A stretch of DNA of 64,000 nt, from contig JAJNPV010000050.1 of the NCBI GenBank assembly GCA_021155195.1, forward strand, positions 496,001 through 560,000, written 5' to 3'. Shown here piece after piece: positions 34,750-45,185 of the stretch. Numbering within the stretch: the first letter of the stretch is position 1; each line of letters begins with the position of its first letter. Both the position numbers and the translations under genes were made by a program. This DNA comes from Ohtaekwangia sp. (GTDB lineage Bacteria; Bacteroidota; Bacteroidia; Cytophagales; Cyclobacteriaceae). The notes beneath the pieces were generated by a model. It was not told the DNA's origin and did not search any database. It saw only the letters and a program-made list of their open reading frames with translations.

Positions 34750-36066
34750 TCACTCTTTTATTTTCACAGATAGAAACAGAGAAACCGGTAAAATCAGGCT
34801 AAAGTCTGTTGATTTTTGATTTGAGGATGGCTGACCTGTAATGGACTGGGAACCTTTTGTAAACTGCAAATAGTACATTGCTTCCGATCCAATAAAAACT
34901 TTGGAACTGATACCAAACATTAAACCGACCCGAGGCCCAAATCCCCACGTACTACTTTTACTCTCTATTTCAATTTGAGGTCCTCCGCCTTGATTGGATT
35001 TAGTTTTAAGTTTAGAACCCCCCAGAGTAACATCATAGCCGTGGAGGGCAATCCATCTTTTACCCCAATTGCTTTTGCGTTCATATCCTATTCTAAAAGA
35101 AATAGATCGATCAACGGTTTCCCGTGCGCTGCCAATCGGATCATCTTTAAATTTATTGAACCGATACGTTAAGCCGTAGCTTACCCCTCTTCCTGTCTTT
35201 CGCGAATTGCTCGAGTACTGAATTGAATATGGGGTTGCAGCATTATTATTTGAATTCAGGTCAATGATTTGTTGAAGTAGTTGATTGACCTCTAAACCAA
35301 AATATCTAATTGTATTAGAGGTGTTATCGGCTTTTTCTTTGGCAACGGATTCCTTTACACGCTGGGAAGTTTCAGTTGTGCTTGATGAATTTAAATCAGG
35401 AAGGGTTTGAACCAGGTTGTTAACATTTGATTTCGAGTAACTTATCGGGCTTAAGCCTGCGCATTTATTTTCGGCTAGAAAATGCTTAATCAAACTTTCT
35501 TTGGTGTAGCTCAACTCATTAAAGTAGTTCGACATGTTAGGAGTGCAGTTAACATGTTGAAACAAAACCAGTTTAAACGAATCGTTTATCTCAATGCCTG
35601 ATGCTGTTTTATATCTTTTAAAGATTAATTGTTGAATGGGAATTGTTGATGTGGCATAAAAGAATTTGGTTGATCCATCGTATTGATATTCGTAAAGGGT
35701 ATAAGTACCCTCAACGAGTACCCTCAAAAAAATATCTTGTTCACTCCATTCAGGATCTTGTGTGTAACTGAACAGGGTTGGTGTATCACCTGAAATATCA
35801 ACAGACGTTTTAATATGAATTATTTTAAAAGCATCGATAACGTTAATTTCTGTTACCTCAGCAAGCGGTTTACTTTGTGAAGGCTCCTTGTAATCTTTAC
35901 GATAGGTTAAATAGCCGTCCGAATGCCAATCTTCTATGAGTATATAACATTCTGTTTTTTGGCCGCTGCGATCAATAAAATATCCTTTCTCAAATACACT
36001 TTGAGCAAAACAAGAAAAAGAAGAGAAAACGAATCCAGTAAGAAGAAGCAGAGTGTTATAACTCAC
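34750..36066 (-). CDS. Secreted protein of unknown function, probable C-terminal beta-barrel
   Basis: A 438-residue protein with a signal peptide ending CFAQ (about residue 22). The first half (GYFIDRSGQKTECYILIEDW) resembles a domain seen in other Bacteroidota secreted proteins of unknown role. The last 150 residues alternate polar and aromatic residues (RSISFRIGYERK, VGLMFGISSKVFIGSEAMYYLQF) as in small outer-membrane beta-barrels, ending in a hydrophobic strand (LPVSLFLSVKIKE). I do not recognise a named family. It is convergent with the FtsX permease, 3 bases apart, and precedes nothing obviously related. Confidence 0.6.
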   Translation of the reverse strand: MSYNTLLLLTGFVFSSFSCFAQSVFEKGYFIDRSGQKTECYILIEDWHSDGYLTYRKDYKEPSQSKPLAEVTEINVIDAFKIIHIKTSVDISGDTPTLFSYTQDPEWSEQDIFLRVLVEGTYTLYEYQYDGSTKFFYATSTIPIQQLIFKRYKTASGIEINDSFKLVLFQHVNCTPNMSNYFNELSYTKESLIKHFLAENKCAGLSPISYSKSNVNNLVQTLPDLNSSSTTETSQRVKESVAKEKADNTSNTIRYFGLEVNQLLQQIIDLNSNNNAATPYSIQYSSNSRKTGRGVSYGLTYRFNKFKDDPIGSARETVDRSISFRIGYERKSNWGKRWIALHGYDVTLGGSKLKTKSNQGGGPQIEIESKSSTWGFGPRVGLMFGISSKVFIGSEAMYYLQFTKGSQSITGQPSSNQKSTDFSLILPVSLFLSVKIKE

Positions 36067-36085
36067 AAGGGCGAATTTTCAGAAG

Positions 36086-37270
36086 TTATTGAGCTTTAAA
36101 TGGATTCGACAATTTAGGATCAGTAATCATTTCATAGTCCGTTAGCGTAGTTAAAAAAGCAACAATGGCTTTTATTTCGGCATCCGACATATTCATTTGT
36201 TTTGCATTGCCGTTCACCCTCAATCGCTCGTCTAAATTTGTGCTATTGGCAATCCCATGACTATAATGCTGAAGCACTTCTTCAAGAGTTTTGAAACGAC
36301 CGTCATGCATGTAGGGTGCAGTAAGTTCAACATTTCTTAACGAAGGAATTTTAAACATTCCTGCTTGTGCTGAGATTCCTGTAATGCTTGACATGCCCAT
36401 ATCTTTTGGATTTGCGTCTAACCCGATATCGGCAAAGCCATTTGACTCATGGCAACTGTTGCAGGTAAACTTGTTAAAAAAAAGTTGACGGCCAAGTTCT
36501 TCAATAGCCGACAATTGACTTCCTGCTTCGGGGATGTTATTGGTAAAACTGTTATTGATTGTAAAGTTTACAGACTTATCAAATTTTGATTGATTAGATC
36601 GAATACTCAGCAAGAATGCACTGAGTCCGGTCGCGATTTTTTCTTTTGTTATTTCCTGATTCCCAAAGGCATTGGTAAATAAAGTATTGTACTCTTTAAG
36701 AGTGGATAACTTTTGAGCGAGTACATCCAGATCAGAGATACCCATCTCTATATGATTCATGATGGGTCTTGTTACCATGATTGCCAGATCATTCTCGCGG
36801 CCATCCCAAAATAATTTAGTGGGCTGAGCAAAAAAATCAGGCGACACGAAAACCCCGGGAAGGTAAGCCCCAATATCAGGATTGGTGTCTATTGTTAGCG
36901 AATCGGATGATGAAGGGTCTATAACGGAATTATCAGCTTTAAATAGGGTAGAAATGATATTTTGAATGGGCATGGAGTTGCGAGGAGTGATACGATTTTC
37001 AAAACCGCGACTAAATGCTGTATTGTCAGAAAAAGCAAGAGCCTGTTTGTGGCAACTGGCGCAAGAGACAGTATTGTTAACAGAGAGCCTTGGATCATAG
37101 AAAAGTACTCTTCCTAATGTGGGTAAATGATCGGAAGTACCGGAAACATTGTAAGAAAATGGGACTTCGGGTAAGTCCAAAACCATCTCGTTTTTGTTTC
37201 CCATTTCAAAAGGGTCGCAAGCAGCTAAAGGTAGAATGCAGACAAGGCTCAGTAATTTGATCGCTTTCAT
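36086..37270 (-). CDS. Di-haem cytochrome c peroxidase (lipoprotein)
   Basis: A 394-residue periplasmic peroxidase/MauG-like protein. The lipobox is LPLAAC at about residue 13. Two haem-binding motifs are CASCHK (about 77) and CNSCHE (about 275). The RVLFYDPRLS and PYMHDGRFKTLEEVLQHY segments are typical of bacterial di-haem cytochrome c peroxidases. It reduces hydrogen peroxide with electrons from a c-type cytochrome. ATG at 37270 is preferred over the TTG at 37288. It lies in the same direction as the unknown secreted gene downstream (19-base gap). Confidence 0.93.
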   Translation of the reverse strand: MKAIKLLSLVCILPLAACDPFEMGNKNEMVLDLPEVPFSYNVSGTSDHLPTLGRVLFYDPRLSVNNTVSCASCHKQALAFSDNTAFSRGFENRITPRNSMPIQNIISTLFKADNSVIDPSSSDSLTIDTNPDIGAYLPGVFVSPDFFAQPTKLFWDGRENDLAIMVTRPIMNHIEMGISDLDVLAQKLSTLKEYNTLFTNAFGNQEITKEKIATGLSAFLLSIRSNQSKFDKSVNFTINNSFTNNIPEAGSQLSAIEELGRQLFFNKFTCNSCHESNGFADIGLDANPKDMGMSSITGISAQAGMFKIPSLRNVELTAPYMHDGRFKTLEEVLQHYSHGIANSTNLDERLRVNGNAKQMNMSDAEIKAIVAFLTTLTDYEMITDPKLSNPFKAQ

Positions 37271-37390
37271 AGGGTTGGAGTTTTTCAAAAACGATTACCA
37301 ATATGAAGATAATGACTTTTTTGATTTTGACACCACTTTCCTCAAAACCGTTGGAATCCAGAATTATTTTTAAGGTTAATAATATAAGGA

Positions 37391-39790
37391 TTATTCATAC
37401 CGCAACGCCTTCACGGGATTAGCCCGAGCAGAACGAATTGTATGAAAACTGATGGTTGCTAAGGCAATTACCATTGCAATTGCACCGCCCAATAAAAACA
37501 GAAAAGGATTTATTCCAATACGATATGCAAATTGTTGAAGCCAACTATGCAGGAAATAATATGTAACCGGACTTACCAGCACAAACGATAGGATTATTAA
37601 TAATGCAAAGTTTCTTGAAAGCAAAACCGTGATTTGGCTCTCACTTGCCCCCAATGCCTTTCTTATTCCAATCTCTTTTGTTTTCTTTTCAGTAGTGATT
37701 GCCGCCAAGCCAAATAAGCCCATGCAAGAAATTAAAATGGCTAACCCAGCCATAATGGAGACAACAGCACTCATTTGTTTGTCCGATTCGTACAGCACTT
37801 CAAAATGTTCGTCAAGAAAGGAGTATTCAAACGGATAACTTGGAACCTGAGTGCTCCACAAATCTTTTACTAACGCGATGGCTTCTTCTGCACGGGTGCC
37901 ATCAATTTTAACAGACAGTTCATCGTAGCCCCAATCTGGGTGAACAACCATTTCGAGCGTATTTACCTTATAATGTAGCGAATTGAAATTGAAGTCTTTT
38001 ACTACACCAATGATTGTTCCTAGCGAATCATTATCATACCAACCGTGCCCCGCTGGAGTTCCCACTGTTTCTTTGAGTCCAAGTTCTTTTGCAAAGGTTT
38101 CGTTAATGATAAATGCTTTGCCATTGTCACTTGCAATTTCTTTCGAGAAATCCCTTCCTTCAGCTAATTGAATTCCATATACCTTTAGATAATCGTAATC
38201 CACATTTACGTTACTGGGTGTGATGTCCATTACTCCTGTATCGGCCTTTACTTTAAACCCCCATTGATGAAAATTATTCCCTAATCGCTGGCCACTTGCC
38301 GTAACGCCCTTTACAATAGAATTCTTTAACAACTCCTGTTTTATCGTTTCAAACTTGCTATTTGCTTCGCGATTCATGGGCACCAACATAATTTCATCTT
38401 TATCAAACCCGATGTCAGTATTTTTCATAAAGGAAAGTTGTTGCGTTACAATGAGTGTGCTTACAATCATGGCCAGTGCCAAGCCAAACTGCAGCACAAC
38501 CAAACCACTTCGGAAAAGAGAACGACCTTCTCCCGCTGCACTGCCTTTTAGAACGCGCGACATATTAAATGATGTCATATAGAATGAAGGATATATTCCG
38601 GCAAGGATACCCAACCCTAAGGTGCCGGAAAGAACCAATATTAATTTTTGATAGTCATTGAAAAAATTAAGGAGTGAAAGATGTCTTCCGATAAGGGTGT
38701 TAAGCATGGGTACAAAAAGAAGATCTAACAGCACGGCCAACACCAAGGCCATAGCGGCTAGTAAAATTGATTCGAAAATGAACTGACTGAAGAGTTGCAA
38801 CTTTTTGGCACCAACCGTTTTTCTAACTCCAATTTCTTTCCAGCGATGCGAGGCTCTTGCCGTGGTGAGATTCATAAAATTTACCCCAGCAATCAAAAGA
38901 ATGAACACACCGATCACATAAAACACATCCAGGTAACTGCCATTAAACTTACGGTAGTTGTTGTAGTCATGTTCAATATCAATAGAACCCAGATGAACCT
39001 GATTGAGTGGTTGAAGATATAGTTTGTAAAAGTTATTTATGTCTGGATTATCCATGTGACGCGACATGAAAGCCGGAAACTTAGCTTCCATTTCAGCAAT
39101 GTTTGTATTAGGATTTAACACAAAGTAAGTATTCAAAGAATTTCCGCCCCAGCGATCATTATACTCTTTGTCTTCCGCCAGGATGGTAGCCACTGATGAT
39201 AAGGCCGAGAATTGCATGTGAGAGTTTTCGGGTACATTTTTCAGGATTCCCACAATTTTGAATTCTTTTTCACGCCAGGTTAAGGAATTACCAACCGCTT
39301 CTTGTGTGGAGTTAAAAAACTTGAGAGCAGTTTCTTCGGTTAACAGCAATGTATAAGGTTGGTAGAGCGCAGTTTTTCTATCTCCGCTAATCAATTCGAA
39401 ATCAAAAATTTCGAGAAACGCGCTGTCAGCATAGGCGATAGAAGGAAGCAATAATTTCTTATCATCTTTTATCACCAATTGATTTCTGCGATTAACAAAT
39501 CGTGTATAACTTATTACTTCAGGAAATTCTTTTCGAATAGCAGGCCCCATGCCTGGCATGGATAGCGCTACCTTTTGCTCATTTGTACCTGGGAAACTTT
39601 GAACTTCATCAAGCCTGTAAATCACATCGCTTTTGGTATGAAAAGCATCAAAGCTCTTTTCATCTGAGATAAACAAATAGATAACCAGGCAAGCGGCCAA
39701 CCCAATTGCTAAACTAAAAATATTGATAAAAGCGTAGAGGGGATTTTGCCTGATGTTGCGCAATGCAATGGCGAAGTAGTTTTTAAGCAT
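37391..39790 (-). CDS. FtsX-like ABC permease (MacB-type, no prefix)
   Basis: A 799-residue permease that starts directly at MLKNYFAIALRNIRQNP, without the prefix domain of its paralogues. It has two MacB periplasmic domains and two FtsX modules (KEIGVRKTVG at about 320, KEIGIRKALG at about 705). It is in tandem with the 39849-42284 paralogue and shares its direction, with 58 bases between. No ATPase or PadR gene is adjacent. Confidence 0.92.
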   Translation of the reverse strand: MLKNYFAIALRNIRQNPLYAFINIFSLAIGLAACLVIYLFISDEKSFDAFHTKSDVIYRLDEVQSFPGTNEQKVALSMPGMGPAIRKEFPEVISYTRFVNRRNQLVIKDDKKLLLPSIAYADSAFLEIFDFELISGDRKTALYQPYTLLLTEETALKFFNSTQEAVGNSLTWREKEFKIVGILKNVPENSHMQFSALSSVATILAEDKEYNDRWGGNSLNTYFVLNPNTNIAEMEAKFPAFMSRHMDNPDINNFYKLYLQPLNQVHLGSIDIEHDYNNYRKFNGSYLDVFYVIGVFILLIAGVNFMNLTTARASHRWKEIGVRKTVGAKKLQLFSQFIFESILLAAMALVLAVLLDLLFVPMLNTLIGRHLSLLNFFNDYQKLILVLSGTLGLGILAGIYPSFYMTSFNMSRVLKGSAAGEGRSLFRSGLVVLQFGLALAMIVSTLIVTQQLSFMKNTDIGFDKDEIMLVPMNREANSKFETIKQELLKNSIVKGVTASGQRLGNNFHQWGFKVKADTGVMDITPSNVNVDYDYLKVYGIQLAEGRDFSKEIASDNGKAFIINETFAKELGLKETVGTPAGHGWYDNDSLGTIIGVVKDFNFNSLHYKVNTLEMVVHPDWGYDELSVKIDGTRAEEAIALVKDLWSTQVPSYPFEYSFLDEHFEVLYESDKQMSAVVSIMAGLAILISCMGLFGLAAITTEKKTKEIGIRKALGASESQITVLLSRNFALLIILSFVLVSPVTYYFLHSWLQQFAYRIGINPFLFLLGGAIAMVIALATISFHTIRSARANPVKALRYE

Positions 39791-39848
39791 AAAGGCCTTT
39801 TTTAATGATACTCCAGATTCTTTATATGGTTACGCAGACAGAAAACAA

Positions 39849-42284
39849 TCATTCAGTTCTTAATATTTTTACGGGATTGACGAAAGAAGCTTTGATCGCC
39901 TGAAAGCTAATAGTGGCCATAGTAATGAACACCAAAATCAACAAGCTGATGGAATATGTTACTACATCGATAGGTGTGCGATAAGAAAAATTTTGCAGCC
40001 ATTGATCCATCAAGTAATACGATAGAGGAACAGCCAACAAAAAACCAATAACAAGCAACCAGGCAAAATCCATGTAGATCAATCTTAGGATGGTTCTCAC
40101 ACTGGCACCCAATACTTTTCGCACTCCTATTTCCTTAAGCCTGCGCTGAACTATAAAGAGAACTAATCCATACACACCCAGGCAGGAGATTAATATAGCA
40201 ATAAACGTAAATGATTTTATGATGGTGCCAAAACTTTGATAGGTTGCATACTGTTGGTTGAGTTGTTCGTCCAAAAAGCTAAACTCAAACGTCTTTTCCG
40301 GAAACATAGCATTCCACTCTGTTCTTACTTTGTGAATGATGTCGTCTACGTTTGCATTCTCTAATCTAACTGAAAGTGCATTCATTTGATTGGGATTCAT
40401 TTCCATCACCATGGCTGAGACAGGTGTTGTAAGGGATGAGAAATGAAAATCTTTCAACACCCCTATCACCTTTCCAAGTTTCCCTTCGCGGTTGATCGTT
40501 TTGCCCAAGGCTTGTTCAGGTGTTTCCCATTTAAACTCACGCACCGCAGTTTCATTAACAAGAAATCCTTCTGTAAGATCGGTGCCATAATCTTTGCTGA
40601 ACCATCTGCCTGCCACCAATTTCATCTCATACGTATCGTTAAAATCGTAATCCACTGAAAAGTTAGCAACGAATAAATTGTCTTCTTGCGTCATTCCTTC
40701 CGGGATAGTTCCCCGATAGACTGCTCCAAGTCCAGGAGCATTGGATGAAAGTGCTGTACTCTTAATTCCGGTTTGAGTTTCAACGGCATCGCGAAAGCTT
40801 TGAAGTCGTGTGCGGAATATGGAGTCACGTTGGCCAAAAATGCCATTCAGGTTTTGACTGAATAGAGAAACGGTGATGATGTGTTCGCGCTGAAATCCAA
40901 GCGAACGAGATTGAAGAAAGTTTAACTGTTTTACAATAAGCAAAGAGCCGGACAGCAGCAGAAATGCAATAGACAATTGAAAAACAACTAACGATTTACG
41001 CAGCCATTGACTGCCAATTCCGGTGACGCCATTTCCCTTTAGAGAATTAACAGAATCAAACTGTGCTACAAAATAAGAAGGATATCCACCGGCCAATAAA
41101 GTTATTATTACCAAAAGCCCGAGTGAGAAATTTATTAAGGTAGCATCAACAGATTTTAAAAAATCAAGATCCTTATTAGTGACTTGGTTGAGCAGGGGCA
41201 GTGTAAGATAAAATACTCCGAAAGCCAGAATTAATGACACAAGACAAAACAGGAAACTCTCAGAAAGAAATTGAGAAATGATGTGTCGTTTCATTGACCC
41301 TAAAATCATTCGAATGCCAATTTCCTTTATACGTGTGAAGGATTGTGCGGTGCTTAGATTTATATAATTTATACATGCAATCAATAAGGTAAGAATGCCT
41401 ACCCCAATGAAAATGAAAATATTTGTCATTGAATTAGTGGAGGAAGGTTCTGCCAAGAGCGTGGATTTTAAATGAATGTCGGTTAAGGGCATGAGTGTAA
41501 AAACCTGGCCAACCAGAAAACGCGGATCTGCATATTTTTTTAGAAACGGTTCCATCTGACTGTCCACATTTTTCGGATTTGCTCCTGGTTTTAGCATTAC
41601 GTAAGTATAGGAGTGACTAATGATAAAATTGACAGCAAGATTGTTTCTTAATACCTGCGCAGTTTTATCCGTTTCCAGATCAAACATATTATCGTACGGT
41701 ACTAACATATTAAAACGCACGTGCGAGTTTTCAGGAAAATTTTTAACTACCGCTATTATTTTAAAAGAACGATTGCCCGCAAACAACAGAGTTTCACCAA
41801 GAGGATTAGTCTCGCCAAAATATTTGGTAGCCATCTCTTCATTGATAATTACAGTAAACTTCTCATGCAATGCTCGAACAGGATTGCCTTTCACAAACTC
41901 GAACGTAAACATTTTCATCAGAGCTGAGTCAACAAAGAAGACTCCAGTTTCTTCAAAGGCTTCTTCTTGATTGGCGCGTTTAATACTAACGTTGCGCCTA
42001 TACACCCGAGCAGCTTCTTCAACTTCTGGAAAGAAGTCTTTCATGACAGGTGCAATAGGTGGAGGAGAGGAGGCTAACTCCAACCCATTTGGGGCAACAT
42101 ACTTAATTCGATAAAGACGATCAGCGTTTTTATGAAATCGATCATAGCTTAGTTCGGAACGCACATAAGCGGCAATCAACAATGATAGACTAATGCCACA
42201 AGTGAGCCCTACAAAATTGATAATTGCGTATGCCTTGTGTTTTAGAATAATACGACTGGCTGTCTTAATAAAGTTCTTCAGCAT
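39849..42284 (-). CDS. FtsX-like ABC permease (MacB-type, no prefix)
   Basis: An 811-residue permease beginning MLKNFIKTASRIILKHKAY. The FtsX modules carry KEIGIRMILG (about 325) and KEIGVRKVLG (about 715). It diverges noticeably from the downstream paralogue, so the tandem is an old duplication or a family expansion. It follows the thiolase gene in the opposite order on the minus strand with an 89-base gap. Confidence 0.92.
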   Translation of the reverse strand: MLKNFIKTASRIILKHKAYAIINFVGLTCGISLSLLIAAYVRSELSYDRFHKNADRLYRIKYVAPNGLELASSPPPIAPVMKDFFPEVEEAARVYRRNVSIKRANQEEAFEETGVFFVDSALMKMFTFEFVKGNPVRALHEKFTVIINEEMATKYFGETNPLGETLLFAGNRSFKIIAVVKNFPENSHVRFNMLVPYDNMFDLETDKTAQVLRNNLAVNFIISHSYTYVMLKPGANPKNVDSQMEPFLKKYADPRFLVGQVFTLMPLTDIHLKSTLLAEPSSTNSMTNIFIFIGVGILTLLIACINYINLSTAQSFTRIKEIGIRMILGSMKRHIISQFLSESFLFCLVSLILAFGVFYLTLPLLNQVTNKDLDFLKSVDATLINFSLGLLVIITLLAGGYPSYFVAQFDSVNSLKGNGVTGIGSQWLRKSLVVFQLSIAFLLLSGSLLIVKQLNFLQSRSLGFQREHIITVSLFSQNLNGIFGQRDSIFRTRLQSFRDAVETQTGIKSTALSSNAPGLGAVYRGTIPEGMTQEDNLFVANFSVDYDFNDTYEMKLVAGRWFSKDYGTDLTEGFLVNETAVREFKWETPEQALGKTINREGKLGKVIGVLKDFHFSSLTTPVSAMVMEMNPNQMNALSVRLENANVDDIIHKVRTEWNAMFPEKTFEFSFLDEQLNQQYATYQSFGTIIKSFTFIAILISCLGVYGLVLFIVQRRLKEIGVRKVLGASVRTILRLIYMDFAWLLVIGFLLAVPLSYYLMDQWLQNFSYRTPIDVVTYSISLLILVFITMATISFQAIKASFVNPVKILRTE

Positions 42285-42373
42285 ATGGAGGGATTAATGA
42301 TCCATAAACTGAGAATGAAGTAATTGGGTTGTCAGATTTTGTTAAAAGATTATAAGACAGTACACAAATGGTT

Positions 42374-43654
42374 TTATCGCTCCATGATCGCGGTGATACC
42401 TTGCCCACCCGCTGCACATACGGAGATAAAGCCGCGACCAGTCCCTTTTTCTTGGAGTAGCTTAGCCATGGTTGCAATCACCCTTCCTCCGGTAGCGGCA
42501 AATGGGTGACCGGCCGCAAGGCTGCTTCCTTTTACATTAAGTTTATTTTGATCAATACGGCCCAAAGGTTTTTGCAATCCAAACTCTTTACACAGCTCTG
42601 CACTCTCCCAAATTTTAAGTGTAGCCAGTACTTGTGCGGCAAAGGCTTCGTGTATTTCATAGAAATCAAAATCTTGCAAGGTTAACCCCGCTTTGGCTAG
42701 CATGCGTGAGGAGGCATAGATGGGAGCGAGCAATAAATTTTGTTTATTATTTACATATTCGATGGCAGCTAGCTCAGCGAATGTTAGATATGCTAGCACA
42801 GGCAATCCTTTTTTCTTAGCCCATTCTTCACTAGCCAGCAAAAGACATGAGGCACCATCTGTAAGTGGAGATGAATTGCCTGCTGTGAGTGAACCGTGTT
42901 GCTTATCAAAAGCAGGTTTAAGTTTTGCTAGTTTTTCTAAACTTGAATCTTTGCGAAGATTATTATCACGTTCAAGACCCAGGTAAGGAGTTATCATTCC
43001 TTCAAAGAATTTTTCATCATAAGCCTTGGCCATTTTCAAGTGACTATCCAATGCCAGCGCATCTTGTGCTTCGCGCGAGATGTTATAATGCTTTGCTGTG
43101 ATTTCTGTATGACCACCCATGGATAATCCTGTGCGCACTTCCAAATTCATAGGCGCTTTAGGCGAAAGATCTTTGGGTCTTATTTTTAAGAATTGACTAA
43201 TCTTTCCGCCTAATGATTTTTCACGGTTAGCAGCCAGTAAAATTTTTCTAAGTTTTTCACTTAGTACTAATGGTACATTACTAGTAGAATCAACACCCCC
43301 GGCAATGCCTACTTCAATCTGCCCGAGCGCAATTTTGTTGGCGATGTAAACTGCGGTTTCTATTCCAGTATCGCAGGCTTGTTGAAGATCGCAAGCCGGA
43401 GTTTTTGGATCTAGCGAAGTACTCATTACGCTTTCGCGAGTAAGATTAACTTCCCAGGTATGTTTGATCACTGCCCCCGCCACTACCTCTCCCAACAATT
43501 CGCCTTGTAAGTTGTACCGATCGATTAACCCATTGAGCGCAGCAACCAACATATCTTGATTGGTGGCTTGGGCATAATTTGTATTCTGTCGGGCAAATGG
43601 AATTCTATTGTACCCAACAATAGCAACTTTACGAGTGGCAGAATTTACAAGCAT
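42374..43654 (-). CDS. Acetyl-CoA C-acetyltransferase (FadI-like thiolase)
   Basis: A 426-residue thiolase, longer than the operon thiolase and closer to the FadI length. The active Cys is in LQQACDTGIET (about 90), the His in SSLAAGHPFAATGG (about 379) and the second Cys in SVCAAGGQG (about 416). It probably degrades long acyl chains, or makes acetoacetyl-CoA. It is not next to other fad genes. It follows the M20 peptidase gene by 17 bases, so the two may share a transcript. Confidence 0.93.
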   Translation of the reverse strand: MLVNSATRKVAIVGYNRIPFARQNTNYAQATNQDMLVAALNGLIDRYNLQGELLGEVVAGAVIKHTWEVNLTRESVMSTSLDPKTPACDLQQACDTGIETAVYIANKIALGQIEVGIAGGVDSTSNVPLVLSEKLRKILLAANREKSLGGKISQFLKIRPKDLSPKAPMNLEVRTGLSMGGHTEITAKHYNISREAQDALALDSHLKMAKAYDEKFFEGMITPYLGLERDNNLRKDSSLEKLAKLKPAFDKQHGSLTAGNSSPLTDGASCLLLASEEWAKKKGLPVLAYLTFAELAAIEYVNNKQNLLLAPIYASSRMLAKAGLTLQDFDFYEIHEAFAAQVLATLKIWESAELCKEFGLQKPLGRIDQNKLNVKGSSLAAGHPFAATGGRVIATMAKLLQEKGTGRGFISVCAAGGQGITAIMER

Positions 43655-43671
43655 AGGATTTGTATTTAAGT

Positions 43672-45117
43672 TTAATTCAACTCTTTTAACAACTGTTCAT
43701 AAAACCAAAGCGAGGTTTGATAACTTTCTAAACTTACCCGTTCATTAATTCCATGAAACCCGATGGGGTCAATCATTGGGCTAAACTTTATGATGTTTGA
43801 GGAGACTTCACCAAAATAGCGTGAGTCTGTAGCACCAATCATTAAAAAAGGAGAAGCTAATAAATCTGCATAACTGCTTTTAATTGCAGTAGCAATTTTT
43901 TGATACCCCACGCTGTTCATCGGAGTAACGGCTGACGCTTCTGAAAGACTATTTTTATAAATAGAAACCGATACCCGATCATCATTTATAATTTCCTTTA
44001 CCTTAGTGATTACTGCTTCGCCTTTGTCGCCAGGCAACAACCTGAAATTTATTGTGGCAGTTGATAGTGTGGGAATCACGTTGTCTTTTAATCCGGCCTG
44101 AATAATTGTTGGTGCTGCTGTGGTGCGAATCATTGCATTGCCTCCAGCGCTGCTTTCGTAGATGCCAATGATCATGCTTTTAAATAACCATGGATTAGCA
44201 AATGCCATCCGTTGAACGAAAGGCATTTCGGGGCCAAGGCTTTCAATGAAGCCGTTCATTGATTCGGAGAACCTAGCCTCAAAAGGTTTTTCGCGCAAGC
44301 GGACAATGGCGCGCGTAAGAATATCAATAGAAGTTTCAGGGGCGGGCATTGAGCTGTGACCACCCTCTTCTTCTACTGACAAAATCAATGAAAGATATCC
44401 CTTTTCAGAGGTGCCAATTAATGCTACAGGTTGGGTGATTCCAGGGATTTGACTTTTTGTAATGATGCCGCCTTCATCCATCACAAACTCTGCTTCAACT
44501 CCACGCTCTTTTAAAAGTTTTGCAACCGCTATAGCACCGGAACCACCAATTTCCTCATCGTGGCCAAAAGAAAAGTAAATAGTCCGTTCAGGTTGAAAGT
44601 TAGTTGCCAATAATTTTTCGGCTGCTTCCAAAATGCTGATCAAATTGATTTTATCATCAGTTGTGCCGCGTCCCCAAATAAAATCATCTTTTACTTCGCC
44701 TGCGAACGGATCAACTGACCACAAAGATTCTGTACCGAGCTCTATTGGAACAACATCCTGATGGGCCATTAGTACAATGGGTTTTAAGTCAGGATTTTTT
44801 CCTTTCCAGGTAAATAATAATGTAAAGTCTTTAATTATCTCTCGTTGAAGCTGACCATGAAAATTTGGATAGGTTGTTTCTAAATAATTTCGAAAGCCAA
44901 TAAACTGAGATGAATCAAACAATGCCGGATTGCTATTTGAAACGGTTTTAAAAGCTAGGGCTCCTTGAAAATGTTGTAACGCGGCCGGACTAATTTCGGG
45001 CGCTGGCGTAGCTTCAACATGAATTTGTTTGGAGGACTTTAAAAAGGTGTTTGTCACCAGCACGGTAAGCAGTATTAACACACACACCAGAAGAAAAAGA
45101 AGAATTTTTTTGATCAT
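43672..45117 (-). CDS. M20 family metallopeptidase, membrane anchored
   Basis: A 481-residue M20 peptidase of the carboxypeptidase-S/PM20D1 kind. A strong N-terminal hydrophobic segment (about 4-25) predicts a membrane anchor or signal. The metal-binding motif MAHQDVVPIE (about 117-126), GRGTTDDK (about 151) and FGHDEEIGGSGA (about 186) supply the zinc ligands and the catalytic Glu. Expected to hydrolyse N-acyl amino acids or peptides outside the cytoplasm. It heads the gene pair with the FadI-like thiolase. Confidence 0.9.
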   Translation of the reverse strand: MIKKILLFLLVCVLILLTVLVTNTFLKSSKQIHVEATPAPEISPAALQHFQGALAFKTVSNSNPALFDSSQFIGFRNYLETTYPNFHGQLQREIIKDFTLLFTWKGKNPDLKPIVLMAHQDVVPIELGTESLWSVDPFAGEVKDDFIWGRGTTDDKINLISILEAAEKLLATNFQPERTIYFSFGHDEEIGGSGAIAVAKLLKERGVEAEFVMDEGGIITKSQIPGITQPVALIGTSEKGYLSLILSVEEEGGHSSMPAPETSIDILTRAIVRLREKPFEARFSESMNGFIESLGPEMPFVQRMAFANPWLFKSMIIGIYESSAGGNAMIRTTAAPTIIQAGLKDNVIPTLSTATINFRLLPGDKGEAVITKVKEIINDDRVSVSIYKNSLSEASAVTPMNSVGYQKIATAIKSSYADLLASPFLMIGATDSRYFGEVSSNIIKFSPMIDPIGFHGINERVSLESYQTSLWFYEQLLKELN

Positions 45118-45185
45118 AGAGACTTCATTCAGAAGACTCGAAGATAATCAAACTTTAAATTCTAAAGGATTAGGGTATTAAGTGA